From Spirochaetota bacterium (GTDB taxonomy: Bacteria > Spirochaetota > UBA4802 > JAFGJZ01): a DNA stretch of 64,000 nt. Positions within the stretch are counted from its first letter, which is position 1. Each line of letters begins with the position of its first letter. Below are positions 1 through 8,069 of the stretch, piece after piece. The notes under the pieces are model-generated. The model did not search any database. It saw nothing but the letters and a program-made list of their open reading frames with translations, and had not been told where the DNA came from. The stretch spans positions 1-64,000 of the forward strand of contig JAFGRW010000106.1 of the NCBI GenBank assembly GCA_016934935.1, given 5' to 3'. The position numbers and the translations under genes were made by a program.

Positions 1-612
1 AGATTCAATGAGTTCTGCGGCAGTTTTACCGGTAGTAGCCCAGAGCATTTTATTCTGTACTTTTTTGAAGAAGAGTTGAGCCTCTTCTGAATTTTTGTCG
101 TAATCTATGGCGGTGGTATAGATATCCCTGATTTTTTGGTAAAAACGTTTCTCGGAAGCCCGTATATCCCGAATTCGTTCAAGCCATTCGTCAAAATAGT
201 CCCACCGTTCAGACTGTTTGAGCCTTTCATCATCCATGGCAAAACCCTTGATGATATACTCTTTTAGAATTGCCGTTGCCCAGATTCTGAACTGGGTAGC
301 CCGTTTGGAGTTTACCCGGTAGCCTACGGCTATAATAGCATCGAGGTTGTAGTATTTGGTCTCTTTTGTTTGGGTTTTTCCTTCAATAGCGCCGTGTTGA
401 GTGGTATGTTCCAAAATGGAACTAACCACTTGCTCTTCCAGCTCACCGCTTTCAAAGATATTTTTCAGGTGCTTTGTAATGGCCGGTCTCTGTACATCAA
501 AGAGTTCGGCCATCTTCTTTTGTGTCAGCCAGATGGTCTCGTTCTGGAATATGGTATCTATTTTGACTGTGCCGTCTTCGGTTTTATAGAGGATGATTTC
601 GGAGTGGTTCAT
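1..612 (-). CDS. RhuM-family protein, N-terminal part (gene runs off the left edge)
   Basis: The gene reads from an ATG at 612 leftwards to base 1 without a stop, giving about 204 residues. It carries the RhuM signature also seen in the gene at 4883-5920: IWLTQKKMAELF near residue 27, a helix-turn-helix-like RPAITKHL stretch, YYNLDAIIAVGYRVNS, and RFYQKIRDIY further on. RhuM proteins are uncharacterised, often annotated as virulence proteins after a Salmonella pathogenicity-island gene, and are common beside restriction or toxin loci. The N-terminal part looks DNA-binding; this is inference. The start is supported by a GGAGGT ribosome-binding site 6-11 bases upstream. The C-terminal part lies outside the window. 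Confidence 0.85.
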   Translation of the reverse strand, partial: MNHSEIILYKTEDGTVKIDTIFQNETIWLTQKKMAELFDVQRPAITKHLKNIFESGELEEQVVSSILEHTTQHGAIEGKTQTKETKYYNLDAIIAVGYRVNSKRATQFRIWATAILKEYIIKGFAMDDERLKQSERWDYFDEWLERIRDIRASEKRFYQKIRDIYTTAIDYDKNSEEAQLFFKKVQNKMLWATTGKTAAELIES

Positions 613-672
613 GGAGTTACCTCCGTAATTTTCTCGCAAAGATCGCCAAGGGCGCAAAGGTTTTTTATCATT

Positions 673-1322
673 TTATGCTTTGATATTGTATTTCGTTTCA
701 AAAATAAACAAATCATTTTCCCCATTTCTCTCCATTTGATTTATAATGGCTGGTTTAGTAACAACCATATTCTTTTCAGTGTTCACTTCCAAATAATCAC
801 GATATTTGCCTAATAATAGTTTTGCTAAACTATTACTGTAACCATTCTTAATCATAATTATTGCAATAGCGTCCGATGTGCCATACTTTATTTTTTTATA
901 GATATCTTCTTCGATCAATTCCAAGTCATTAAGTACTTCAATAAATTTTACGATTTTATTTTCAACAAAGTCTTGTTCCTCTTTTATTCTTAAAATTACA
1001 AGATTTACTTTGTCAATTTCACTTTTTTCTCTGATGTTTACCCATAATGGCCTTTGCCCGTACCTTGTGATGTCACCCCATCTTCAAACATATACAAGAC
1101 CATCATGTGTACTGTCTTTGGCTAATCTTTGCCAATATGATAAAAACCTTTTAATCAATTCACTGAAAGGTGCGCTCCGCATTAACCAAGAAAGAAACAT
1201 TGCATAAAACATCCGTGCACTATCTTGTTTTAAACGCATTAATTAGTACTTTGTTAAGTTCATTTTCATTTGCTTGAGTAATGTCCATAGTAAAACCAGA
1301 ATCCTCCAAAGACTTTCGTCTA
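673..1322 (-). pseudogene. Decayed gene of unknown function
   Basis: Three protein-like pieces run in order on the minus strand. Piece 1 (about 1322-1220) includes MDITQANENELNKVL and ends at TAG. Piece 2 (1239-1084) is in another frame, starts MRLKQDSARMFY and ends at TGA. Piece 3 (1083-673) is in the same frame as piece 2, directly after that TGA, and ends in a normal stop. Piece 3 has no good start; only a TTG at 924 is available. The simplest reading is one gene broken by a frameshift near 1230 and a nonsense codon at 1084-1086. I do not recognise the family. Its place between two rhuM-like genes and a type I restriction locus suggests an old defence or mobile gene. The exact 5' limit is uncertain. 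Confidence 0.5.
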
Positions 1323-1496
1323 ACGTTCCAGAAATATGAGAAGTTGCCTGATACCCCGAAGGGGTTGATAAATATCAGGAAAATTGTAACACAATTTTAC
1401 GGATATTTGTCAAAGGCAATTTGGGTGAAGGGCTTTAGCCCGTAACCGCATATTTCTTGTTAAGTGCTGTACCGAGCCCTCCTGGTTATCAGTTTC

Positions 1497-1612
1497 TTAA
1501 AATCCCCGCGCCCAGGCCGCATGGGCGAGCAGCAAACCGCTGGTTTGCGACCAGCCCACGCCGTAGCACAGGCGCCGCACTGAGCGAAGTCGAAGTGACG
1601 TGCGGAGGCGTT
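1497..1612. repeat. GC-rich block of short hairpins after hsdR
   Basis: This block is clearly more GC-rich than its surroundings and is packed with inverted repeats: gccca/tgggc (1510-1514, 1522-1526), caaacc/ggtttg (1533-1538, 1542-1547), gctgg/ccagc (1539-1543, 1551-1555) and ccgcac/gtgcgg (1575-1580, 1600-1605). It also contains a cactgagcgaagtcgaagtg-type stretch near 1579-1597 that I associate with dispersed intergenic repeats in other bacteria. It sits just past the hsdR stop, so it may act as a transcript end, but it lacks a T tract. It has no convincing reading frame. Confidence 0.55.
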
Positions 1613-1614
1613 CT

Positions 1615-4600
1615 TCATTCACCAGTTATCTCGCTTGCGATTAATTCTGCTTGTTTCAATACTGTTTCTGTTGCAAGCTTCTGCATGTCCGGTGGATAAC
1701 CATACTGTCTCAAAGTCCTCTTAATAATGACTTTCAGTTTTGCTCGAACACTTTCTTTGATTGTCCAGTCGATTGACGCATTTTTCTTGACCCGTTCAGT
1801 AAGAACAACGGCTAACTCTCTTAATTTATCTTTCTGCATCAGCTCCCGTGCGCTGTCATTATCTGCAACAGCAGTGTAAAAAGCGTACTCGAAAACAGTT
1901 AATCCAAGTTCCTCAGCCTCGCTATCCATTTCAACGATTTCTTTACTCAGTTTTATAAGTTCATCCATTACTTCAGCAGCTGTAAGAATCTTGTTGTGAT
2001 ATTTCTTTATGGCATTTTCAAGCATTTCCATAAGAGATTTGCTCTTAATGAGATTTGTTTTTGAACGTGTCTTTATCTCATCGTTCAAAAGCTTTTTTAA
2101 AACTTCCAATGCTACGTTTTTATGTTCCATTCCTTTCAATTCGAGTAAAAAATCTTCTGAAAGAATGGAAATATCCGGCTTCTTGATTCCTGCGGCATCG
2201 AAAACATCAATCACTTGTTCAGATACTAATGCCTGATCAATTACCTGACGTATTGTTGTTTCTATTTCTTCATCTGTTCTACCTGATCCCGTTCCATCAA
2301 ACTTTGCTAAACGTGCTTTTACCGCCTGAAAGAAGGAAACTTCATCTTTTACATCCATTGCATCATCATGAGGAATTGCAATAGCAAAGGCTTTGGACAA
2401 TGCAGTTACTTCATTGATATATCTTTTTTTACCATCTTCAATACTTAGAATGTGTTCTTCTGCTGACAGGATAATTGAAAGTTTCTGTGAAGTTGACGCT
2501 TCGAAATATTCCTCGTAAGCAAATCCATGAAACATGTTTGATACAATCTCAATTTTCTCAAGCATCAGTTCAACCGCTTGTTCCTGCAACAATGTTGGAT
2601 CACCTTTTCCGCCGGCATCTGAGTAAAAGGAAAGGGCTTTTTTCAAGTCAGATGCAATTCCGAGATAATCGACGATCAAACCACCCGGTTTGTCCTTATA
2701 AACACGGTTTACTCTAGCAATTGCCTGCATCAGGTTATGACCTTTCATGGGTTTATCAATATATAGAGTATGCATGCTGGGAGCATCAAAACCTGTCAGC
2801 CACATGTCACGGACAATAACAAGCTTGAGTTCATCATCTGTGTCTTTCATCCGGTCAGCAAGAATCTTTCTCTGCTGTTTTGATGTATGGTGTTTTGATA
2901 TTTTTGGACCATCTGAACTTGCAGACGTCATTACAACTTTAATCGCCCCTTTGGTTAAGTCATCAGAATGCCAATCGGGTCTGATTTTAATTATCTCATC
3001 ATATATATCAGCTGCAATTCTTCGTGACATGGTAACAATCATTCCCTTGCCTTCAAATACTTCCTGTCTCTGTTCAAAGTGAGAAATGATATCCTGTGCA
3101 ATATTCTTTATTCTGTTTTCGCTGCCGATTAAAGCTTCGAGCTGTGTCCATTTGGCTTTAGCTTTTTGTGTATCAGTTAATTCGTCCTGATCAAGTTCAT
3201 TATCCAGTTCATCAACAAGTTTCTTTCCTTCTTCAGTCAAGTTCACTTTTGCCAACCGGCTTTCATAAAAAATTCTGACTGTTGCACCATCTTCTACTGC
3301 CTGAGAAATATCATACACATCTATATAATTCCCAAAAACAGCCGGCGTATTGGTATCTGTACTTTCAATGGGTGTTCCCGTAAATCCGAGGTAAGTTGCA
3401 CTAGGCAGAGCGTCCCGCATATATTTTGCAAATCCATATACAATCTTTTTCCCGACAACGTTTCCATTGGAATCTTTATCATCAATTGTCTTTGCTTTAA
3501 ATCCATACTGTGTTCTATGGGCTTCATCAGCAATAACAACGATATTCTCTCTTTCAGAAAGTGTTTCGTACACATTCCCTTCTTGCGGTTGAAACTTCTG
3601 TATTGTCGAGAATATTACACCGCCGGAAGCGACTTTTAATAACTCTTTCAGGTTCTGCCGATCTTCAACCTGTTTCGGTTCCTGCCTTAAAAGCTGGGTT
3701 GAAGCAGCAAATGTATCGAAAAGCTGATCATCAAGATCATTACGGTCCGTGATTACAACGATGGTTGGGTTATGCAGGGCGAGAACTATTTTCCCTGTAT
3801 AAAAAACCATGGATAAAGATTTTCCGGAACCCTGAGTATGCCAGACAACTCCACCTTTTCGGTCTCCCACAGGTTGTGTCTTAACTCCAGCAACGCCATA
3901 ACTTTCAGGTGATTCCATTACTAAAGCCCCTCGATCCCCTAAAGGGGAGGTTGAGGATGAAATGAGGGAGGCCTTGTCATTACTATATCCTGTTGCTCTT
4001 ATTGTCGATTCTACAGCTCTGTTTACAGCGTAATATTGATGATAAGCAGCAAGTTTTTTTACTGTGGATATTGTTGTTATGCCTGTTGCGACATCCTCTT
4101 TTTTGGATTTCTCAAAAACGATAAAATGTCTTAATAAGTCCAGCAATGTTTCTTTGTTAAGCATGCCATTGATGAGAGTTTCCAATTGACTGACAAGATT
4201 AGAAGCTTCTTCTTTACCGTCAGCTGATTTCCAGGCCATAAACCTACTCATACCGGCTGACAAAGATCCGGCCTTTGCTTCCAGCCCATCGGAGATAATC
4301 AAAAATCCATTATATGTAAATAAACCTGGGATTACTTCCTTATAAGTTTGTAGTTGTTTATAAGCAGATTTTATTGTTGCGTTTTCATCAGTCGGGTTCT
4401 TTAATTCAATAACAACAAGAGGTATTCCATTTACAAAAAGAATCACATCCGGTCTTTTAGCCCCTCGATCCCCTAAAGGGGAGGACTCTTTTATAGTAAA
4501 CTGGTTGGCGACAAGGAAATCATTATTTTCCGGTGTTTCAAAATCAATTAACCAGACCAAATCACCGCGACTGTTGCCATCTTTTTGATAGGTAACTTTA

Positions 4601-4893
4601 ATTCCTTCAGTCAACATTCTGTGAAATGTTTCATTGTTTGCCAAAAGTTCAGGAGAAGAGATTCTTTGTATCTCCTTTATGGCTTCATCCTGACAATCAG
4701 CTGGAATAGTGGGGTTAATTCTCCTGACAGAGTCTTTTAGGCGGTCAATTAAAAGGATTTCTTCATAGCTAGTACGCTCGGGTGCTTCTCCGTCATGTGC
4801 AATATTGGGAGCATAGATGTAGTCATAGCCAAGACGCTCAAGAAGTTCGATTGAAAATTCTTCAATTGTGTTTTCTGTTATTTTATTTGCCAT
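1615..4893 (-). CDS. hsdR: Type I restriction enzyme R subunit, with two in-frame repeat insertions
   Basis: HsdR is the ATP-dependent translocase and nuclease of a type I restriction complex; it joins HsdM and HsdS and cuts DNA lacking the host methylation. The product is about 1092 residues, normal to slightly long. The PD-(D/E)xK nuclease core is RPDVILF then VIELKN (about residues 147-163). Walker A WHTQGSGKS lies near 348-356 and the DEAH box near 456, followed by helicase motifs such as GFTGTPIE. The start is set at MANKITEN, which has a GAGGA site 7 bases upstream; an in-frame ATG at 4905 lacks one. It overlaps the upstream rhuM-like gene by 11 bases. Two 26-bp palindromic repeats each add SPLGDRGA, one just before the nuclease core and one before Walker A. 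Whether the enzyme still works is unknown. Confidence 0.95.
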   Translation of the reverse strand: MANKITENTIEEFSIELLERLGYDYIYAPNIAHDGEAPERTSYEEILLIDRLKDSVRRINPTIPADCQDEAIKEIQRISSPELLANNETFHRMLTEGIKVTYQKDGNSRGDLVWLIDFETPENNDFLVANQFTIKESSPLGDRGAKRPDVILFVNGIPLVVIELKNPTDENATIKSAYKQLQTYKEVIPGLFTYNGFLIISDGLEAKAGSLSAGMSRFMAWKSADGKEEASNLVSQLETLINGMLNKETLLDLLRHFIVFEKSKKEDVATGITTISTVKKLAAYHQYYAVNRAVESTIRATGYSNDKASLISSSTSPLGDRGALVMESPESYGVAGVKTQPVGDRKGGVVWHTQGSGKSLSMVFYTGKIVLALHNPTIVVITDRNDLDDQLFDTFAASTQLLRQEPKQVEDRQNLKELLKVASGGVIFSTIQKFQPQEGNVYETLSERENIVVIADEAHRTQYGFKAKTIDDKDSNGNVVGKKIVYGFAKYMRDALPSATYLGFTGTPIESTDTNTPAVFGNYIDVYDISQAVEDGATVRIFYESRLAKVNLTEEGKKLVDELDNELDQDELTDTQKAKAKWTQLEALIGSENRIKNIAQDIISHFEQRQEVFEGKGMIVTMSRRIAADIYDEIIKIRPDWHSDDLTKGAIKVVMTSASSDGPKISKHHTSKQQRKILADRMKDTDDELKLVIVRDMWLTGFDAPSMHTLYIDKPMKGHNLMQAIARVNRVYKDKPGGLIVDYLGIASDLKKALSFYSDAGGKGDPTLLQEQAVELMLEKIEIVSNMFHGFAYEEYFEASTSQKLSIILSAEEHILSIEDGKKRYINEVTALSKAFAIAIPHDDAMDVKDEVSFFQAVKARLAKFDGTGSGRTDEEIETTIRQVIDQALVSEQVIDVFDAAGIKKPDISILSEDFLLELKGMEHKNVALEVLKKLLNDEIKTRSKTNLIKSKSLMEMLENAIKKYHNKILTAAEVMDELIKLSKEIVEMDSEAEELGLTVFEYAFYTAVADNDSARELMQKDKLRELAVVLTERVKKNASIDWTIKESVRAKLKVIIKRTLRQYGYPPDMQKLATETVLKQAELIASEITGE
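3925..3950. repeat. Palindromic repeat copy 1, in frame within hsdR
   Basis: A 26-bp sequence identical to 4459-4484. Its core is cccctaaagggg, with ccctc/gagg flanks. Read with hsdR it encodes SPLGDRGA (about residues 315-323), 30 residues before Walker A. The bases just beyond it (to about 3972, reading ASLISSST) look like part of the same inserted unit, so this copy is probably longer than copy 2. The rest of hsdR stays open. Confidence 0.8.
4459..4484. repeat. Palindromic repeat copy 2, in frame within hsdR
   Basis: The same 26 bases as 3925-3950, in the same orientation and the same reading frame, again encoding SPLGDRGA (about residues 137-145). It falls between FTIK and KRPDVILF, so it interrupts the nuclease domain only a few residues before the predicted catalytic aspartate. 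Confidence 0.8.
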
Positions 4894-5920
4894 TGGAATC
4901 CTCAATTTGTTTCACCACTCTGTCAAAATCAGACTCAAAAAGTCGGTCTTGTATCAAGCGATACTTTTCATATTCAGTTTCTGCGTGCAGTTTTGCCTGT
5001 TCATGAGAAATTTTTCCTGGTCCTGTCAGTATTTCATTGCCGTTAAACTCAAGAAATCCATCAAGCCGTTTGGCCCAATCTGTCATGGACATGGGTATTT
5101 TTCTTTCAGCCTGTAATTCAGCATAATCCAGGTACATCGAAACAATTCGTTCAAGGTACTTCATTTCTTCCTGATTTAAATAATTTTTGGCTATGCTGAC
5201 ATCGGCTTTAATAATTTTCTTGTCTGGCGACCCATCCCAGGTTGTTAATCCCATATTTGTTTTACCGGCGTCTGCTCTATCAACAATTAGTTCAGCAGCG
5301 GTATGGCGATGAACAGCATAGTGCATTTTGTTCTGAACCAGTTTAAAAAAAGCTTGGGTCGTTTTGGCGTCTTTATCGTAATCAAAGGATGTTGCGTATA
5401 TATCGGTGATTTTTTGATAGAATTTTCGTTCTGATAAACGAATTTCGCGAATGTACTGAAGCTGGCGCTCAAAGTAATCATCGGTGAATAGATGTCCTTT
5501 TTTCAGCCGTTCAACATCCATTGTCCAGCCCTGAATGGTGTAATCCTTTACAATTTGTCCCGCCCATTTTCTGAATCGAACAGCGCGTTCATTGTTAATC
5601 TTGAAGCCAACAGCTATGATCAATTGCAAGTTATAGTGTTTAGTTTTGTATTTTTTTCCGTCTACGGCAGTTGTTAAGTATTCCTTAATAACTGAATCAG
5701 GAGTCAATTCGCCGTCATTAAAAATGGTTTTGATGTGTTGATTGATTGCGGGTATGGTGACATCGTACAGTGCTGCCATCATTTTCTGGGTTAACCAGAT
5801 GTTTTCGTCCTGGTAACGAATTTCCAGATTTTCCGAATCCCCGCCGCTTGCTGCGATATAGGTCAAATACTCCGCGGTAGAGCTGTGTAAGGGCGCTTTT
5901 TTGTTTTCTGCTTTACTCAT
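4883..5920 (-). CDS. RhuM-family protein embedded in the type I restriction operon
   Basis: The product is about 345 residues and belongs to the RhuM family: IWLTQKMMAALYDV near the start, YNLQLIIAVGFKINNERAVRFRKWA, then KFYQKITDIYATSFDYD and a C-terminal half absent from the truncated copy at 1-612. The family has no proven function, but members often sit in type I restriction loci. The start MSKAENKK is preferred because GAGGAA lies 8 bases upstream; an ATG at 5935 overlaps the stop of the truncated hsdR reading frame (ATGA) and is a possible coupled start. The 3' end overlaps hsdR by 11 bases, so both are probably translated from one message. Confidence 0.9.
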   Translation of the reverse strand: MSKAENKKAPLHSSTAEYLTYIAASGGDSENLEIRYQDENIWLTQKMMAALYDVTIPAINQHIKTIFNDGELTPDSVIKEYLTTAVDGKKYKTKHYNLQLIIAVGFKINNERAVRFRKWAGQIVKDYTIQGWTMDVERLKKGHLFTDDYFERQLQYIREIRLSERKFYQKITDIYATSFDYDKDAKTTQAFFKLVQNKMHYAVHRHTAAELIVDRADAGKTNMGLTTWDGSPDKKIIKADVSIAKNYLNQEEMKYLERIVSMYLDYAELQAERKIPMSMTDWAKRLDGFLEFNGNEILTGPGKISHEQAKLHAETEYEKYRLIQDRLFESDFDRVVKQIEDSNGK

Positions 5921-5931
5921 ATTCAATTTCC

Positions 5932-6102
5932 TCATATAGAATCTCTTAAACGGTCAATCAACAGGATTTCTTCATAGCTAGTACGCTCGGGAGTTTCTCC
6001 ATCATGTGCAATATTGGGAGCATAGATGTAGTCATAGCCAAGACGCTCAAGAAGTTCGATTGAAAATACTTCGATTGTGTTTTCTGTGATTTTATTGCCC
6101 AT
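5932..6102 (-). pseudogene. Truncated duplicate of the hsdR 5' end
   Basis: This 56-codon frame reads MGNKITENTIEVFSIELL to LLIDRLRDSI and stops. It matches the first 55 or so codons of the full hsdR (MANKITENTIEEFSIELL to LIDRLKDS) with a few substitutions and scattered silent changes, so the copies are similar but not identical. It overlaps the end of the HEPN-like gene by 11 bases, exactly as full hsdR overlaps the rhuM-like gene. It is best read as the remains of an older hsdR whose body was replaced when the rhuM-hsdR cassette arrived. Confidence 0.85.
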
Positions 6103-6922
6103 CATTATTCTTTCTCCCTAAATTATCAATTGCAGACTGCAAGACATGCCAACTTATTTCCGCAGTTTGTTGATCAGGATTAAATTTAAATAATTGTTGT
6201 TCTCGAGGATGAATATAATTTCTGAATTCTCGTAATGAATGACTAAAATTCTTAACATTCAAACTGATAAATTGTTTTTCATAAGCAACATTAATAAGGT
6301 CGTTAAGTGTCCATTCAGACAAAACTTTTACTTTATTTTCTTTGTTTTTAGGAGCAGCCTTTGCTGTATTAAAATCTTTAGGATTTTTTATTGCCTTATT
6401 TAATAAGATTCCTTCCAAGGTGCTTCCACATAAAAAAACCACAGCCAATGAGGCATTGGATTTTAAGCATATTCGAATCTCTTCGATTCTCTGTTCTATT
6501 ATTTCTTTTAAATCACCTAAATTGAGCAAAGATAAATTTATTTCTTCAAACTTTTCCTTTAGAAAATCATTTTCTGAAAGCTCTGCATTTGTTGAAGATG
6601 ATTCTGCTTGAACCCCGCGTAATTTATTTATATATATTATAGCTAAATCTTTATCCTTTTTTGATACAGACTCTTTAATTTCGGCATATTGTAATAGAGC
6701 CAATAAAACCTCTCCAACTATCTTATCAGGTTCGATTTCCCAGAAAGCTCTCAGTCTTTTCATTTTAGAACTACCGCTTTGAGTATATTTTTTGGAACAA
6801 ATATCAATATTGAAATCTTTAAAAAAATCAGCAAATGTTCTATCTGAAAAATCCAGAACATAGCCACCCCTATCAAAAAGCTTTTCAAATAATTGTTTTT
6901 CATTAAAATTTAAATTTGCCAT
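6092..6922 (-). CDS. Uncharacterised protein with a HEPN-like C-terminus, inside the hsd operon
   Basis: The product is 276 residues, soluble and without a signal peptide. The N-terminal half contains FWEIEPDKIVGEVLLALLQY. The C-terminal half has LREFRNYIHP (about 230-240), a pattern like the RxxxH-type motif of HEPN or DUF4145-like helical domains, many of which are RNases or toxin partners in defence loci. It lies between hsdS and the truncated hsdR and overlaps the latter by 11 bases. I infer an accessory role in phage defence; ribonuclease activity is a guess. The start has AGGAGTG about 10 bases upstream. Confidence 0.7.
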   Translation of the reverse strand: MANLNFNEKQLFEKLFDRGGYVLDFSDRTFADFFKDFNIDICSKKYTQSGSSKMKRLRAFWEIEPDKIVGEVLLALLQYAEIKESVSKKDKDLAIIYINKLRGVQAESSSTNAELSENDFLKEKFEEINLSLLNLGDLKEIIEQRIEEIRICLKSNASLAVVFLCGSTLEGILLNKAIKNPKDFNTAKAAPKNKENKVKVLSEWTLNDLINVAYEKQFISLNVKNFSHSLREFRNYIHPREQQLFKFNPDQQTAEISWHVLQSAIDNLGRKNNDGQ

Positions 6923-6977
6923 AAATATAAATCACTCCTGATCGGCTTATTAAAATAATATATTTTCTCCAAATGGC

Positions 6978-8069
6978 TTATTCATCAACCTTCACGCTGA
7001 TTTCGCCGCTCATCAGTTTAGGTAACAGTGTGTCACGAAGTTTCTTTAAAACGCTTAATTGCTTATAGTTCGTTATTTTCTTCTCAATAATCGGTTCCAT
7101 TATCTCAGTCATCACATTGAGCTCTTTATCAGAAGGTATCAAAACCATTGCATTATCTAAATCGCTTCTTTTTATATGACCCATTGTTGTCGCATGACTT
7201 GCAGAAATTGAGATAAATTCATCCAGATGATGCTTGCACCACCCGAGATAAAACCATTTCGGATATTTTTCTGATGTTACTTTAAACAGGTGCTGATTTA
7301 AGACGCATCTTTCACCGTCCCATATTTTGACCATAAGAGAAGCAGACCATGAAAATATTACATCCCCCAATTCCACGATGTAATCTGTATTCACATTACT
7401 TGTTGCCCAATCTGAAGCTTCTGATATTCCGTTACTGAGTTCACGGATTTTTAATACCGGTAGCTTCTCAATTTCATTCTTGGGCGGATATTTCTGACAA
7501 GCTAAACCATTTAAGAAATTAGCAATGTAGCTTAAAGGTTTTTCCTCCCAATCATCCTCCGCCTCTTCTACAAACCACTGCCTAAAAAGCGTCTCCGCCA
7601 TCTGTTCAAGAGTTTTATTCTGCCGATGAAGCAGGTCAATTTTATCGTCCAGACTACTAAGAACTTCGGCAATAGCTTTTTGTTCGGAAAGAGGGGGAAG
7701 AAGAATCCCTATTGGATGAATATGGTTTCGATTTAGTGTTGGAACTGCACTTCCAACATTAAACTGTTTGAAATCCATTGTCTTAAGTAAATAATAAACA
7801 AATTTTTCATCATTCCCTTTAAAATCTTTGACATATAGCGTTGTGTTATGTGCCCAAAAATCTTCTTTATATAAATATGCATTACCCAGATTGCCGCTCC
7901 GTCCGATTGTAATTCCGGGGGCTTTAGTGGTAGCTACATTATGCCATCCAATTATTCCATTTGAGCCTGCAACTGGAATGTTTCCATCTTGCATTCGTGA
8001 TTTGGGTAGATCATGACCTCTTTGAAGGGTAATTACATCACCTAAAGTTAATTCCTTCCACTCACTCAT
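6978..8069 (-). CDS. hsdS: Type I restriction-modification specificity subunit
   Basis: HsdS recognises the target DNA for both methylation and cleavage. The product is about 363 residues, with two target recognition domains: one from residue 1 ([21 protein letters not shown]) and one from about 180 ([14 protein letters not shown]). They are separated by the conserved helical linker [24 protein letters not shown], and a second spacer ends in [12 protein letters not shown]. The ATG at 8069 overlaps the hsdM stop in ATGAGTGA, so translation is probably coupled. A TTG one codon earlier is also possible. The target sequence cannot be predicted from the protein. Confidence 0.95.
   Translation of the reverse strand: MSEWKELTLGDVITLQRGHDLPKSRMQDGNIPVAGSNGIIGWHNVATTKAPGITIGRSGNLGNAYLYKEDFWAHNTTLYVKDFKGNDEKFVYYLLKTMDFKQFNVGSAVPTLNRNHIHPIGILLPPLSEQKAIAEVLSSLDDKIDLLHRQNKTLEQMAETLFRQWFVEEAEDDWEEKPLSYIANFLNGLACQKYPPKNEIEKLPVLKIRELSNGISEASDWATSNVNTDYIVELGDVIFSWSASLMVKIWDGERCVLNQHLFKVTSEKYPKWFYLGWCKHHLDEFISISASHATTMGHIKRSDLDNAMVLIPSDKELNVMTEIMEPIIEKKITNYKQLSVLKKLRDTLLPKLMSGEISVKVDE

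Noticed and set aside
370-813. 147-codon plus-strand frame
   Set aside because: It is antisense to the rhuM-like gene and crosses its start; no ribosome-binding site or known motif.
1353-1365. acccc-gaa-ggggt hairpin near the decayed gene
   Set aside because: It resembles the hsdR palindromes at first glance, but the sequence beyond the C/G runs differs, so I did not count it as a third copy.
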